Below are positions 1 to 4,652 of a stretch of DNA of 7,040 bases, piece by piece. Location of the stretch: contig DAICZK010000073.1 in NCBI GenBank assembly GCA_027311185.1, positions 1 through 7,040 of the forward strand. Direction: 5' to 3'. Below the pieces are notes generated by a model, which searched no databases, was not told the DNA's origin, and saw nothing but the letters and a program-made list of their open reading frames with translations. The stretch comes from Sulfuriferula sp. Its GTDB lineage: Bacteria; Pseudomonadota; Gammaproteobacteria; Burkholderiales; Sulfuriferulaceae. Each line of letters starts with the position of its first letter. Position 1 is the first letter of the stretch. The position numbers were made by a program, and so were the translations under genes.

Positions 1-220
1 CATTAGTACCGGCATTACAACCAGTAAACACGCCTACCTGGTCAGTGTAGCACTGGATAATAGCTGATTTTGTTGATGCAATTTCTGTAGCAGCACCAGA
101 TGCTCGTGTTTTGGAAACATAATCGCCGTACTGCGGAATCGCAATCGCCGCCAATATACCGATAATAGCGACCACAATCATTAATTCGATCAGGGTAAAG
201 CCTTGTTGTACCTTTTTCAT
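1..220 (-). CDS. pilA: Type IV major pilin (PilA-like), N-terminal part, cut by window edge
   Basis: This gene encodes the prepilin of a type IV pilus. After cleavage by prepilin peptidase (PilD) the subunit is assembled into the filament for twitching, adhesion or DNA uptake. The 73 visible residues begin [20 protein letters not shown]. They carry a short positively charged leader ending in Gly7, cleavage before Phe8, and Glu at position +5 of the mature protein. The hydrophobic alpha-1 helix follows, then [14 protein letters not shown], a typical start of the pilin head. Two cysteines fall in the last part visible. The C-terminal portion, including any disulphide loop, lies outside the window. 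The ATG at 218-220 is preceded by TTAGGAG (228-234), which fixes the start. A sigma-54 promoter lies upstream, as expected for major pilins. It could be a minor pilin or a pseudopilin, but the sequence and promoter favour the major subunit. Confidence 0.93.
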   Translation of the reverse strand, partial: MKKVQQGFTLIELMIVVAIIGILAAIAIPQYGDYVSKTRASGAATEIASTKSAIIQCYTDQVGVFTGCNAGTN

Positions 221-252
221 TCTGGTTCTCCTAAGAAATGGGGGGAAGCAAA

Positions 253-270
253 AAACACCTTGTAGTGTTT
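253..270 (-). promoter_or_regulatory. Stem-loop at the predicted 5' end of pilin mRNA
   Basis: Read on the minus strand, AAACAC, a six-base loop and GTGTTT form a perfect 6-bp stem, followed by three further Ts. It begins about one base after the transcription start predicted from the -12 element. A stem-loop at the extreme 5' end can protect an mRNA from decay, which would suit an abundant pilin transcript. The short AU-rich stem plus T run also loosely resembles a weak attenuator. The structure is seen; the function is inferred. Confidence 0.45.
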
Positions 271-281
271 GCCTTACTATC

Positions 282-298
282 AGCAATCCCTGTGCCAG
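282..298 (-). promoter_or_regulatory. Sigma-54 (-24/-12) promoter of the pilin gene
   Basis: Read on the minus strand, the sequence is CTGGCACAGGGATTGCT. It contains TGGCAC, five bases, then TTGC, and so matches the RpoN consensus with the required 10 bp between the GG and GC pairs. Transcription should begin near 271, giving a leader of about 50 nt before the pilin ATG. In pseudomonads pilA is driven by RpoN with the PilS/PilR two-component system. That the same regulators act here is inferred from this family knowledge. The AT-rich DNA at about 300-375 is where an activator would be expected to bind, but I could not identify a specific PilR site. Confidence 0.9.
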
Positions 299-299
299 T

Positions 300-669
300 G
301 CGTTAAAATACTTATGCCTGAAAATTGTACAAAAAAATTCTACCATTTAATTATGAGCATAGTAAAATTATTTAAACCGCTATATCAACATTAGCCGACG
401 CCACGCCGCGATGACGCGCATCGCAAATGCCGATTTTCGGCAGGTCATTTCAGGCCGAATGTGACGTATTGCGGCAGCTTTGGTCAAAGGGACTGCCGGC
501 AGGCGCGGCAATACCTCGATACGGATGAATTCAAAGAGTAGGCAGACGCCGAATTGGGGCAAAACAGGGCAGCCATATCGTCGCTCCGGCGGGTTAATAA
601 AAGTTGGTTACCGGTTATAAGCAGTATGCTTGTTTCCGGAAAATATAAAATCAATCCCAATCCAGGTGA
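300..669. other. Gene-poor stretch between pilin promoter and PIN gene
   Basis: The first 75 bases or so (300-375) are AT-rich and form the upstream region of the sigma-54 promoter. From about 390 to 669 the base composition becomes GC-rich and looks like former coding sequence, but no frame has a credible start, a ribosome site or recognisable family motifs. The plus frame ending at the TAG near 541 stays open for about 48 codons and ends in YLDTDEFKE. This could be the tail of a decayed gene, but I do not recognise it. The short minus-strand open frame at 380-562 has no Shine-Dalgarno and no family features. Confidence 0.5.
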
Positions 670-1080
670 TCAGAGCACTTTCAGGCAAAACGCGGCCGGT
701 GTGACGATTCGCGTTCGCCCCAGGTTTCCTTTTTGCAAGAGCCCTGCGCGACGGTCTCCGGTTACCAGATAATCGGCATCTCCTGCGAGCGCCATTGCGA
801 GCAGGAATGAATCGTCTGGATCGTCAGCTTCGACATCCGATATGAGCTGATCCAGAACGATCGCGCGTTGGAGATTGTTGAACATCGCACCCACCCGGTG
901 CGGTTGCAGTACCGCTTGAAACTTTGGGTAGCGGTTGGCGCGACGCAGTTCGTCGAGTTGCGCGAATGCAGTGACCAGATCAAATTTGGCGGCGCGCCAG
1001 GCCCGATAGATTGCATCCGGGGCGCCATGGGGTGAGATAAGCGCAGAAAGTAGTACGTTTGTCTCGAGTACGACACGCAT
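670..1080 (-). CDS. PIN-domain toxin (VapC-like, PIN_3-type putative toxin)
   Basis: This is probably a 136-residue metal-dependent ribonuclease, the toxin of a type II toxin-antitoxin pair. The N-terminus MRVVLETNVLLSALIS is the first PIN strand and helix. QLDELRR (Glu44) supplies the second acidic position. DDPDDSFLLAMALAGDADYL followed by VTGD (Asp90, Asp103, Asp109) is the classic C-terminal acidic block of the 'putative toxin component, PIN family' group. The usual first catalytic aspartate (LDTN) is glutamate here (Glu6), which may be natural to this clade or may weaken the enzyme. The start at 1078-1080 is chosen because its ATG shares one base with the TGA of the upstream antitoxin gene (TGATG), implying coupled translation. 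An upstream in-frame start at 1098 would lie inside the antitoxin gene. The target RNA cannot be read from the sequence. Confidence 0.88.
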   Translation of the reverse strand: MRVVLETNVLLSALISPHGAPDAIYRAWRAAKFDLVTAFAQLDELRRANRYPKFQAVLQPHRVGAMFNNLQRAIVLDQLISDVEADDPDDSFLLAMALAGDADYLVTGDRRAGLLQKGNLGRTRIVTPAAFCLKVL

Positions 1081-1319
1081 CAGCGATTGCGTGCCCACTG
1101 CACAGCTTCGTCTACCATATTTGTCAATTCGCCTTCATTTATGCCGACGTTGGACGTTTTGATCTGCTCGGCTGTCAACTCCAGAATGTGAGCTCGAACG
1201 GCTTCCTCAATAAAGCGCGACAGGTCGCCTTTTCGGCCCCCGCCTCGGCTGGCTAAAAATATGCGAAGAGATTGATCAGTATCAGGCGAAACTGCAATGT
1301 TCCAACGTATTTGGTTCAC
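1080..1319 (-). CDS. Ribbon-helix-helix antitoxin partner of the PIN toxin
   Basis: This 79-residue protein probably binds and neutralises the adjacent PIN toxin and represses the shared operon. The N-terminal strand IRWNIAVS, then SPDTDQSLRIFLASRGGG and GDLSRFIEEAVRAHI, matches the short RHH proteins that precede PIN_3-type toxins: a beta strand for DNA contact followed by two helices. The C-terminal part, ending MVDEAVQWARNR, would be the toxin-binding tail. The start is a GTG at 1317-1319, preceded by AAGGA (1326-1330) six bases upstream. Its stop codon overlaps the toxin ATG by one base, so the two are one operon with the antitoxin first. A small palindrome upstream (1352-1363) is a candidate operator. 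Identification of the RHH fold is by pattern, and the partnership follows from gene order. Confidence 0.85.
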   Translation of the reverse strand: MNQIRWNIAVSPDTDQSLRIFLASRGGGRKGDLSRFIEEAVRAHILELTAEQIKTSNVGINEGELTNMVDEAVQWARNR

Positions 1320-1351
1320 GACTAGTCCTTGATTGGTGTTCAGGTGTTTGT

Positions 1352-1363
1352 GTGTTTATACAC
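1352..1363 (-). promoter_or_regulatory. Candidate operator/-10 region of the RHH-PIN operon
   Basis: GTGTTTATACAC has GTGT/ACAC arms around an AT core, and on the minus strand it contains TATAAA, usable as a -10 element. It lies 33 bases upstream of the antitoxin GTG. RHH antitoxins usually bind short palindromes overlapping their own promoter, so autorepression here is a reasonable inference. No convincing -35 hexamer is visible. Confidence 0.4.
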
Positions 1364-1383
1364 TAATATGGAATCCTGTGCCA

Positions 1384-1743
1384 GCCCTGCTGCGTTGAAA
1401 TGTGAGCGCGGTACTTCCAGAATTCGCCGAGCCTGGAGCCTTTGAGCGCCTCACCGATGCTGCGAGGCACGCTCTGCACAATATGGCGGCATCTTTCGCA
1501 GGACAGGTTGAATCATTTGTAATGTGTCTGCATACAGGATACGATTAAACATGACCAAAACTTCCGCCAAGCCGAGTGACGGCCGCATCCAGTGTCAGCG
1601 ACAGATTAACCTTTAGCAGTTATCAAGGCGGTATCCGTATGGCTTTGTCGAACTGGGCCTGCATTCTGGCACCAGTGATCCGGCAGTTCCGCGTATGAGC
1701 GGTTTTTGCCGATCGGCAATATCAACGCCGACCGGGCCGGTGG
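1384..1743. other. Decayed intergenic region between the TA operon and the zeta gene
   Basis: Apart from the RelE fragment, this stretch holds no supportable gene. An ATG at 1551 opens only a short plus frame beginning MTKTSAKPSDGR that stops near 1617. After this stop the same frame stays open for a while without recognisable motifs. TTGAAT at 1508-1513 with AT-rich bases 17-25 nt downstream could be an old promoter, but the match is weak. The mixture suggests remains of earlier insertions or deletions. Confidence 0.4.
1408..1467 (-). pseudogene. RelE-family toxin remnant
   Basis: Translated on the minus strand, these 60 bases read PRSIGEALKG followed directly by SRLGEFWKYR. This is the characteristic core of RelE-type mRNA interferases (typically DPRxxGEALKGxxLGEFWRYRVGDYR). 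The frame continues upstream as unrelated residues to a stop near 1510. Downstream it runs AHISTQQGWHRIPY to a stop near 1365, instead of the expected VGDYRxI strand and catalytic C-terminus. There is no start codon with a ribosome site and no RelB-like antitoxin could be read nearby. I therefore interpret it as a short relic of a RelBE module, truncated on both sides, lying directly upstream of the RHH-PIN operon and in the same orientation. Confidence 0.7.
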
Positions 1744-1749
1744 TATACT
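1708..1749 (+). promoter_or_regulatory. Extended -10 promoter with two palindromes, upstream of the zeta gene
   Basis: TGGTATACT (1741-1749) is an extended -10 element (TGn plus TATACT). It predicts a start near 1756 and a leader of about 49 bases before the ATG at 1805. No -35 hexamer is clear, which is tolerable for an extended -10. Immediately upstream, ACCGG-G-CCGGT (1731-1741) is a perfect inverted repeat abutting the -10. GCCGATCGGC (1708-1717) is a perfect 10-bp palindrome. Either could be an operator, which is an inference. The promoter position also argues against translation starting at the ATG at 1706. Confidence 0.5.
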
Positions 1750-1804
1750 CGGCGAGCATGCAGCCCGAAGCCGCATGCCGACAGGTCACCGGAAGGAAAG
1801 CCCC

Positions 1805-2698
1805 ATGGCGCTTGAAACCATAGAACCACGCAGTTTTGCCAGCCTATTGCGCCAGGAGGTGCACGATCAGGCTTGCTGGGAGGCGGCGCACGATGTGGAA
1901 CGCTTGTTGCGCGATTATGCGTTGCTGCCGGAGACCAACGGCGGGCGCTATATCAGCGCGGATGCCTTCAAGGAATTATTCCCCGCCTACGCCGCGAGCC
2001 GCGCCGGGCGCAATGTGTTTAACGCGCCGGTGCACAACGCCGCAGCGGTGCTCGCGGCGGAGCAGTTCAGGCGCTTGCTGGCCGCACCCGATAGCCGTCG
2101 CCATGTTCTGTTCGTCACCGGCATTCCCGGCGCGGGCAAGACTGCCGCCTTCGCCGGACGCGATCTGGCGCATTACCGGCTGGTCTACGAGCGTCAGCTG
2201 AGCGAATTTACCGAGGCAGAGAAGAAAATCCGCGCGACCCTGGACGCGGGTTGCATTCCGACCGTATTGATCGTGGATTGCGAACCCGAGCGCGCCTTGC
2301 GCAATACTTTCGCGCGTTTTCAGGCCGAGGGTCGCGGCGCGAGCATGGCGGCGATGGCGAAAATCCAGGCGGAGCTGCCCGCTACGCTGGCGGCTCTGGC
2401 GGATTTGTACCCGGGGCGGATCGGCGTCGCGGCGTTACAGTTAAATCGGGATCACGTACCCGAAGAAATCAGCGGGGATATTCTGGCCCGGATCACGCGA
2501 GGTGATGCTCATGAAATTGAACGCAGACTTGTCGTTGAGCTCGCCGCCTTCGGACAAGAACGACGGCTCGGCGATGCCTACCTTCGGCAATGCCACGCTC
2601 AGGCCCCGAACGCCCGAAGTATCCGCGATGCTGGCCGACACGCTCGCACACTTGAGGTCGATGCGCGAGCGGCCGAAATACCGGCGGGCGGTACTTGA
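1805..2698 (+). CDS. Zeta-toxin-family P-loop kinase
   Basis: This 297-residue protein belongs to the zeta/PezT-like P-loop kinase family. Characterised members phosphorylate UDP-N-acetylglucosamine and so poison cell-wall synthesis; the substrate here is not known. After an N-terminal helical region it has strand VLFVT and a Walker A motif GIPGAGKT (106-113, Lys112). Then follow LVYERQL, KIRATLDAGCIPTVLIVDCE and PERALRNTFARFQAEGRGAS (161-180), with the arginines and the GRGAS segment typical of this subgroup. The C-terminal HEIERRLVVEL...LGDAYLRQ still matches the family's usual end, so this frame looks real to about residue 268. The ATG at 1805 has GGAAGGA (1791-1797) seven bases upstream. 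An in-frame ATG at 1706 lies upstream of the likely promoter and has no ribosome site. No epsilon/PezA-type antitoxin precedes it. Its last 188 bp overlap the next gene in another frame. Confidence 0.82.
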   Translation: MALETIEPRSFASLLRQEVHDQACWEAAHDVERLLRDYALLPETNGGRYISADAFKELFPAYAASRAGRNVFNAPVHNAAAVLAAEQFRRLLAAPDSRRHVLFVTGIPGAGKTAAFAGRDLAHYRLVYERQLSEFTEAEKKIRATLDAGCIPTVLIVDCEPERALRNTFARFQAEGRGASMAAMAKIQAELPATLAALADLYPGRIGVAALQLNRDHVPEEISGDILARITRGDAHEIERRLVVELAAFGQERRLGDAYLRQCHAQAPNARSIRDAGRHARTLEVDARAAEIPAGGT

Positions 2699-2729
2699 CC
2701 GGATCAACCATGCCAAACCGCATGGTTGA
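2511..2729 (+). CDS. Unrecognised 72-aa protein overlapping the zeta 3' end; candidate antitoxin or partner
   Basis: I do not recognise this family. The ATG at 2511 is preceded by GAGGT (2499-2503) at a good seven-base spacing, inside the zeta gene. The frame runs 31 bases past the zeta stop. Third codon positions in this frame are strongly G/C, more so than in the zeta frame over the same bases, which supports real translation. The protein begins MKLNADLSLSSPPSDKNDGS, a likely disordered N-terminus. Next come PTFGNATLRPRTPEV and a basic helical half with SAMLADTLAHLRSMRERPKY and RRAVLDRI. No membrane segment or signal peptide is present. A small, partly disordered, charged protein translated with a toxin suggests an antitoxin or regulator, but that is inference from context. 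Alternatives are a gene expressed without functional link to zeta, or a chance frame. Confidence 0.6.
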   Translation: MKLNADLSLSSPPSDKNDGSAMPTFGNATLRPRTPEVSAMLADTLAHLRSMRERPKYRRAVLDRINHAKPHG

Positions 2730-2934
2730 ACGGGTGCCACCGGATTAACCTGCCGCAGTCGCCCGGAGCTGTTTGCGACGCCCGTTTTCGCCGGGCAGGG
2801 CTGGCGCAGGCCGCCGTCCGTTCGGCTACTGATTCCGTCATTCGCACATCCGTTCGACCCTGTGACGTTTTCCCGCTGTCGGCATGCGCGGGAGTTGGTT
2901 TACAATGTGGTTTTGTGTTTGGGATAAAACCACG
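2730..2934. promoter_or_regulatory. plsY upstream region with possible -10 element
   Basis: This intergenic stretch of about 200 bases has no gene. TTTACAATG contains TACAAT (2901-2906), a fair -10 hexamer 29 bases before the plsY ATG, without a good -35 at 17-18 bp. A GCCCG/CGGGC hairpin with a seven-base loop (2780-2796) lacks a following T run, so it is not a convincing terminator for the toxin genes. Confidence 0.35.
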
Positions 2935-3534
2935 ATGATGTCATCGGCTGTGATGGTATTGGCTTATATGCTGGGGTCCCTGTCGTTCGCGGTGCTGGTC
3001 AGCCGCGCTCTCGGACTGCCCGATCCGCGCAGTCACGGTTCCGGCAACCCGGGGGCGACCAATATGCTGCGCACCGGGCGCAAATCCGCCGCTGCCGCCA
3101 CCTTGTTCGGAGACCTCGCAAAAGGCTGGCTCGCCGTGACACTGGCGGCTTACGCGCGTGCCCGCTACGGTTTGCCGGACTGGGTGGTCTACGCGGCGGC
3201 GGTGGCAGCGCTGCTCGGGCATATGTATCCGCTGTTTTTCGGTTTCAAGGGCGGCAAGGGCGTGGCGACGGCGTTGGGGGTGCTGCTGGCGCTCTCGCCG
3301 TGGCTGGGTTTGATCTGCGCGCTGATCTGGTTGGTCGTGTTTGCCGTCAAACGGATATCGTCGCTCGCCGCGCTGACCGCCGCGCTGGCGGCGCCGATAG
3401 CCGGGTTCTATTTGCTCGGCAACGAAGCGATGGCCGCCCTGTCGCTGCTCGCGACATTCATATTCTGGCGCCACCGGGCGAATATCACGCGCTTGCTGGC
3501 CGGTGAGGAAGGCCGTTTTGTCAAGCCTAAATGA
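2935..3534 (+). CDS. plsY: Glycerol-3-phosphate acyltransferase PlsY (acyl-phosphate dependent)
   Basis: PlsY is an inner-membrane enzyme that transfers the acyl group from acyl-phosphate (made by PlsX) to glycerol-3-phosphate. The product is lysophosphatidate, so this is the first committed step of phospholipid synthesis. The 199-residue protein is close to the family's usual 200 residues. The three conserved cytoplasmic blocks are all present. The first is GSGNPGATNMLRTGRK (35-50), including the glycine-rich loop. The second is GHMYPLFFGFKGGKGVAT (95-112). The third is WRHRANITRLLAGEE (178-192). About five hydrophobic membrane segments alternate with these blocks. Two adjacent ATGs (2935, 2938) are possible starts and the ribosome site is weak (GGGA about ten bases upstream). 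The in-frame ATG at 2884 would lie upstream of the possible -10 element. The next gene follows after 39 bases on the same strand with no terminator. Confidence 0.95.
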   Translation: MMSSAVMVLAYMLGSLSFAVLVSRALGLPDPRSHGSGNPGATNMLRTGRKSAAAATLFGDLAKGWLAVTLAAYARARYGLPDWVVYAAAVAALLGHMYPLFFGFKGGKGVATALGVLLALSPWLGLICALIWLVVFAVKRISSLAALTAALAAPIAGFYLLGNEAMAALSLLATFIFWRHRANITRLLAGEEGRFVKPK

Positions 3535-3573
3535 TATTTTCAGGTTGCTGACGGTATTGCTCAAGAGGTGACT

Positions 3574-4374
3574 ATGGCCTGGTTTGAAAAGGAAATGGAC
3601 TACGCGCGTTCCCAGTTGTCCGAGGTGTCGCGCGACGCTATCGCGCTGGCGGGCGACCGGCTGGAAACGGTGGTGAAGGAGGGCGCGACGAAAGTCGGCG
3701 GCGAGTTGCGCGATGTTGTGTTGACGACCAGCCAGGAAATCGACGCCAAGCTCGACAAAATATCGATGGAGCTGCATAACCAGCGCGAGTTCACCAAGGA
3801 CGACGTGCGCGAAATGGTCGACTATGCGGCCACCCGTCTCTCCGCGGTGCTCGATCAGCGCATGCTGGTGGCGCGACAGGAGATTTCCTCGCTGGTGCAG
3901 GAAAAAGTGGAATATTTCAAGGTCGAAGTCGACAGTTTTTTTATCCAGCGGCAGAAAGATCTGGCGCGGGAGCGCCAGCGTTTGTTGTGGAATGTGCTGA
4001 TCGCCGTGCTGGCGTCGGTCTCGGTGGGAGTAGTGTCGTGGTTTTACCAGCACGTTGCGCGTGGCGAGATGGATCTGTTCGGCATATTCCGTATCTTGAT
4101 GGCCTCGCTGACGGGCGGCTACGTGGTCTATTTGCTGGTTAAGCTGGCGATGCGCTGGCGGCGCATGGCGGAACATCGCAAGGACGTGATGTTTCTCGCC
4201 ATGCGCTACTGGGGCGCGCTACGGCCCGAGAGCGTGTTCATGAATGTGGTGCTGTTGCTGGTACTGGTCATTATGCTGGTGCTGATTCTGTTTCCCCAGG
4301 TGCTGTTGTTGCTGCCGGGCGGCAAGGTCATGCTCGGCGTGGTGCGCGACATGTTCCCGCATATTCGCTGGTGA
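3574..4374 (+). CDS. Uncharacterised protein: helical N-terminal domain plus three transmembrane segments
   Basis: I do not recognise the family of this 266-residue protein. Residues 1-137 are soluble, highly charged and almost free of proline. Their heptad-like spacing (ARSQLSEVSR, KLDKISMELHNQREF, VEYFKVEVDSF) suggests long amphipathic helices or a coiled coil. Three membrane segments follow at about 138-158, 169-192 and 221-247. Short basic stretches lie between them (RWRRMAEHRKD). The protein ends shortly after the last hydrophobic segment with FPHIRW. There is no signal peptide. The ATG at 3574 has AAGAGG (3563-3568) at ideal spacing; an in-frame GTG at 3568 would overlap that ribosome site. 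The gene starts 39 bases after plsY and is probably co-transcribed with it, which hints at an envelope role but does not prove one. Codon use matches the neighbouring genes. Confidence 0.85.
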   Translation: MAWFEKEMDYARSQLSEVSRDAIALAGDRLETVVKEGATKVGGELRDVVLTTSQEIDAKLDKISMELHNQREFTKDDVREMVDYAATRLSAVLDQRMLVARQEISSLVQEKVEYFKVEVDSFFIQRQKDLARERQRLLWNVLIAVLASVSVGVVSWFYQHVARGEMDLFGIFRILMASLTGGYVVYLLVKLAMRWRRMAEHRKDVMFLAMRYWGALRPESVFMNVVLLLVLVIMLVLILFPQVLLLLPGGKVMLGVVRDMFPHIRW

Positions 4375-4447
4375 ACTTGAAATGAGCCCGAGTTTCGTCA
4401 ATAATGCAGTTGATTTATTCAAATTTTACGAGACACAATCGCTGGCC

Positions 4448-4507
4448 GTAGGAGCGGGCTTGCCCGCGATAATTTGGCCGCAGAATCGCGGGCAAGCTCG
4501 CTCCTAC
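4448..4507. repeat. REP-like inverted pair (REPIN/BIME type)
   Basis: Two 23-base arms (4448-4470 and 4485-4507) are inverted copies with one mismatch (22/23), separated by 14 bases. Each arm carries its own small palindrome, with core GCGGGC-TT-GCCCGC in the first. The unit, beginning GTAGGAGCGGGCTTG, closely resembles the intergenic REP sequences of Pseudomonas and some other gammaproteobacteria. Such elements are normally dispersed in many copies, mobilised by RAYT (TnpA-REP) transposases, and can end or stabilise transcripts. Here it sits about 70 bases after the membrane protein gene and could act as its 3' structure. No RAYT gene is in the window. Confidence 0.88.
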
Positions 4508-4540
4508 CGAAATGGCATACAAATATCCGATAATTCGCCA

Positions 4541-4558
4541 TTCCCGCTCAGGCGGGAA
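4541..4558. repeat. Short perfect hairpin TTCCCGC-TCAG-GCGGGAA
   Basis: A 7-bp perfect stem with a four-base loop lies 33 bases after the REP pair. There is no T run on either side, so it is not a standard intrinsic terminator. It may be part of the same intergenic repeat or an mRNA structure in the pgl leader. Confidence 0.5.
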
Positions 4559-4580
4559 GGTCGAGTTCGAATAAATCAGC

Positions 4581-4652
4581 GCCTTCCTGGTAAACATTGT
4601 AGTCGGGGTTTTAACATGCAGATGATGCGAATTTTCCTGGAAGGCTAGATTG
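4581..4652 (+). promoter_or_regulatory. Possible translational control region of pgl (SD-sequestering inverted repeat and mini-ORF)
   Basis: GCCTTCCTGG (4581-4590) can pair with CCTGGAAGGC (4636-4645): seven pairs, one mismatch, two pairs. The second arm contains the pgl Shine-Dalgarno GGAAGG (4639-4644), so folding would hide it. Between the arms, an ATG at 4616 opens a ten-residue frame (MQMMRIFLEG) that stops at 4646-4648, four bases before the pgl ATG. Ribosomes on this mini-ORF would open the structure. The pairing and frame are seen; regulation is inferred. Confidence 0.4.

Noticed and set aside
380..562. Possible 60-aa minus-strand protein near the pilin promoter
   Set aside because: No ribosome site, no recognisable motif, and composition unlike a real gene.
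1371..1383. TGGCACAGGATTCC read on the minus strand as a second sigma-54 promoter
   Set aside because: The TGGCAC half is present but the TTGC -12 half is absent.
1706..1804. Upstream in-frame start for the zeta gene
   Set aside because: It precedes the likely extended -10 promoter, has no ribosome site, and the added 33 residues do not resemble the family N-terminus. The ATG at 1805 has a good Shine-Dalgarno.
2441..2740. A 99-codon minus-strand frame over the zeta/72-aa overlap
   Set aside because: No ribosome site or family motif; it is explained as the complement of the two plus-strand frames.
2780..2796. Hairpin GCCCG/CGGGC after the toxin genes as a terminator
   Set aside because: Only 5 bp of stem and no T run on either strand.
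2941..4176. A 411-codon open frame on the minus strand
   Set aside because: It is the antisense shadow of plsY and the membrane-protein gene. Its product is rich in His, Gln and Arg with no family features, as expected for GC-rich antisense frames.
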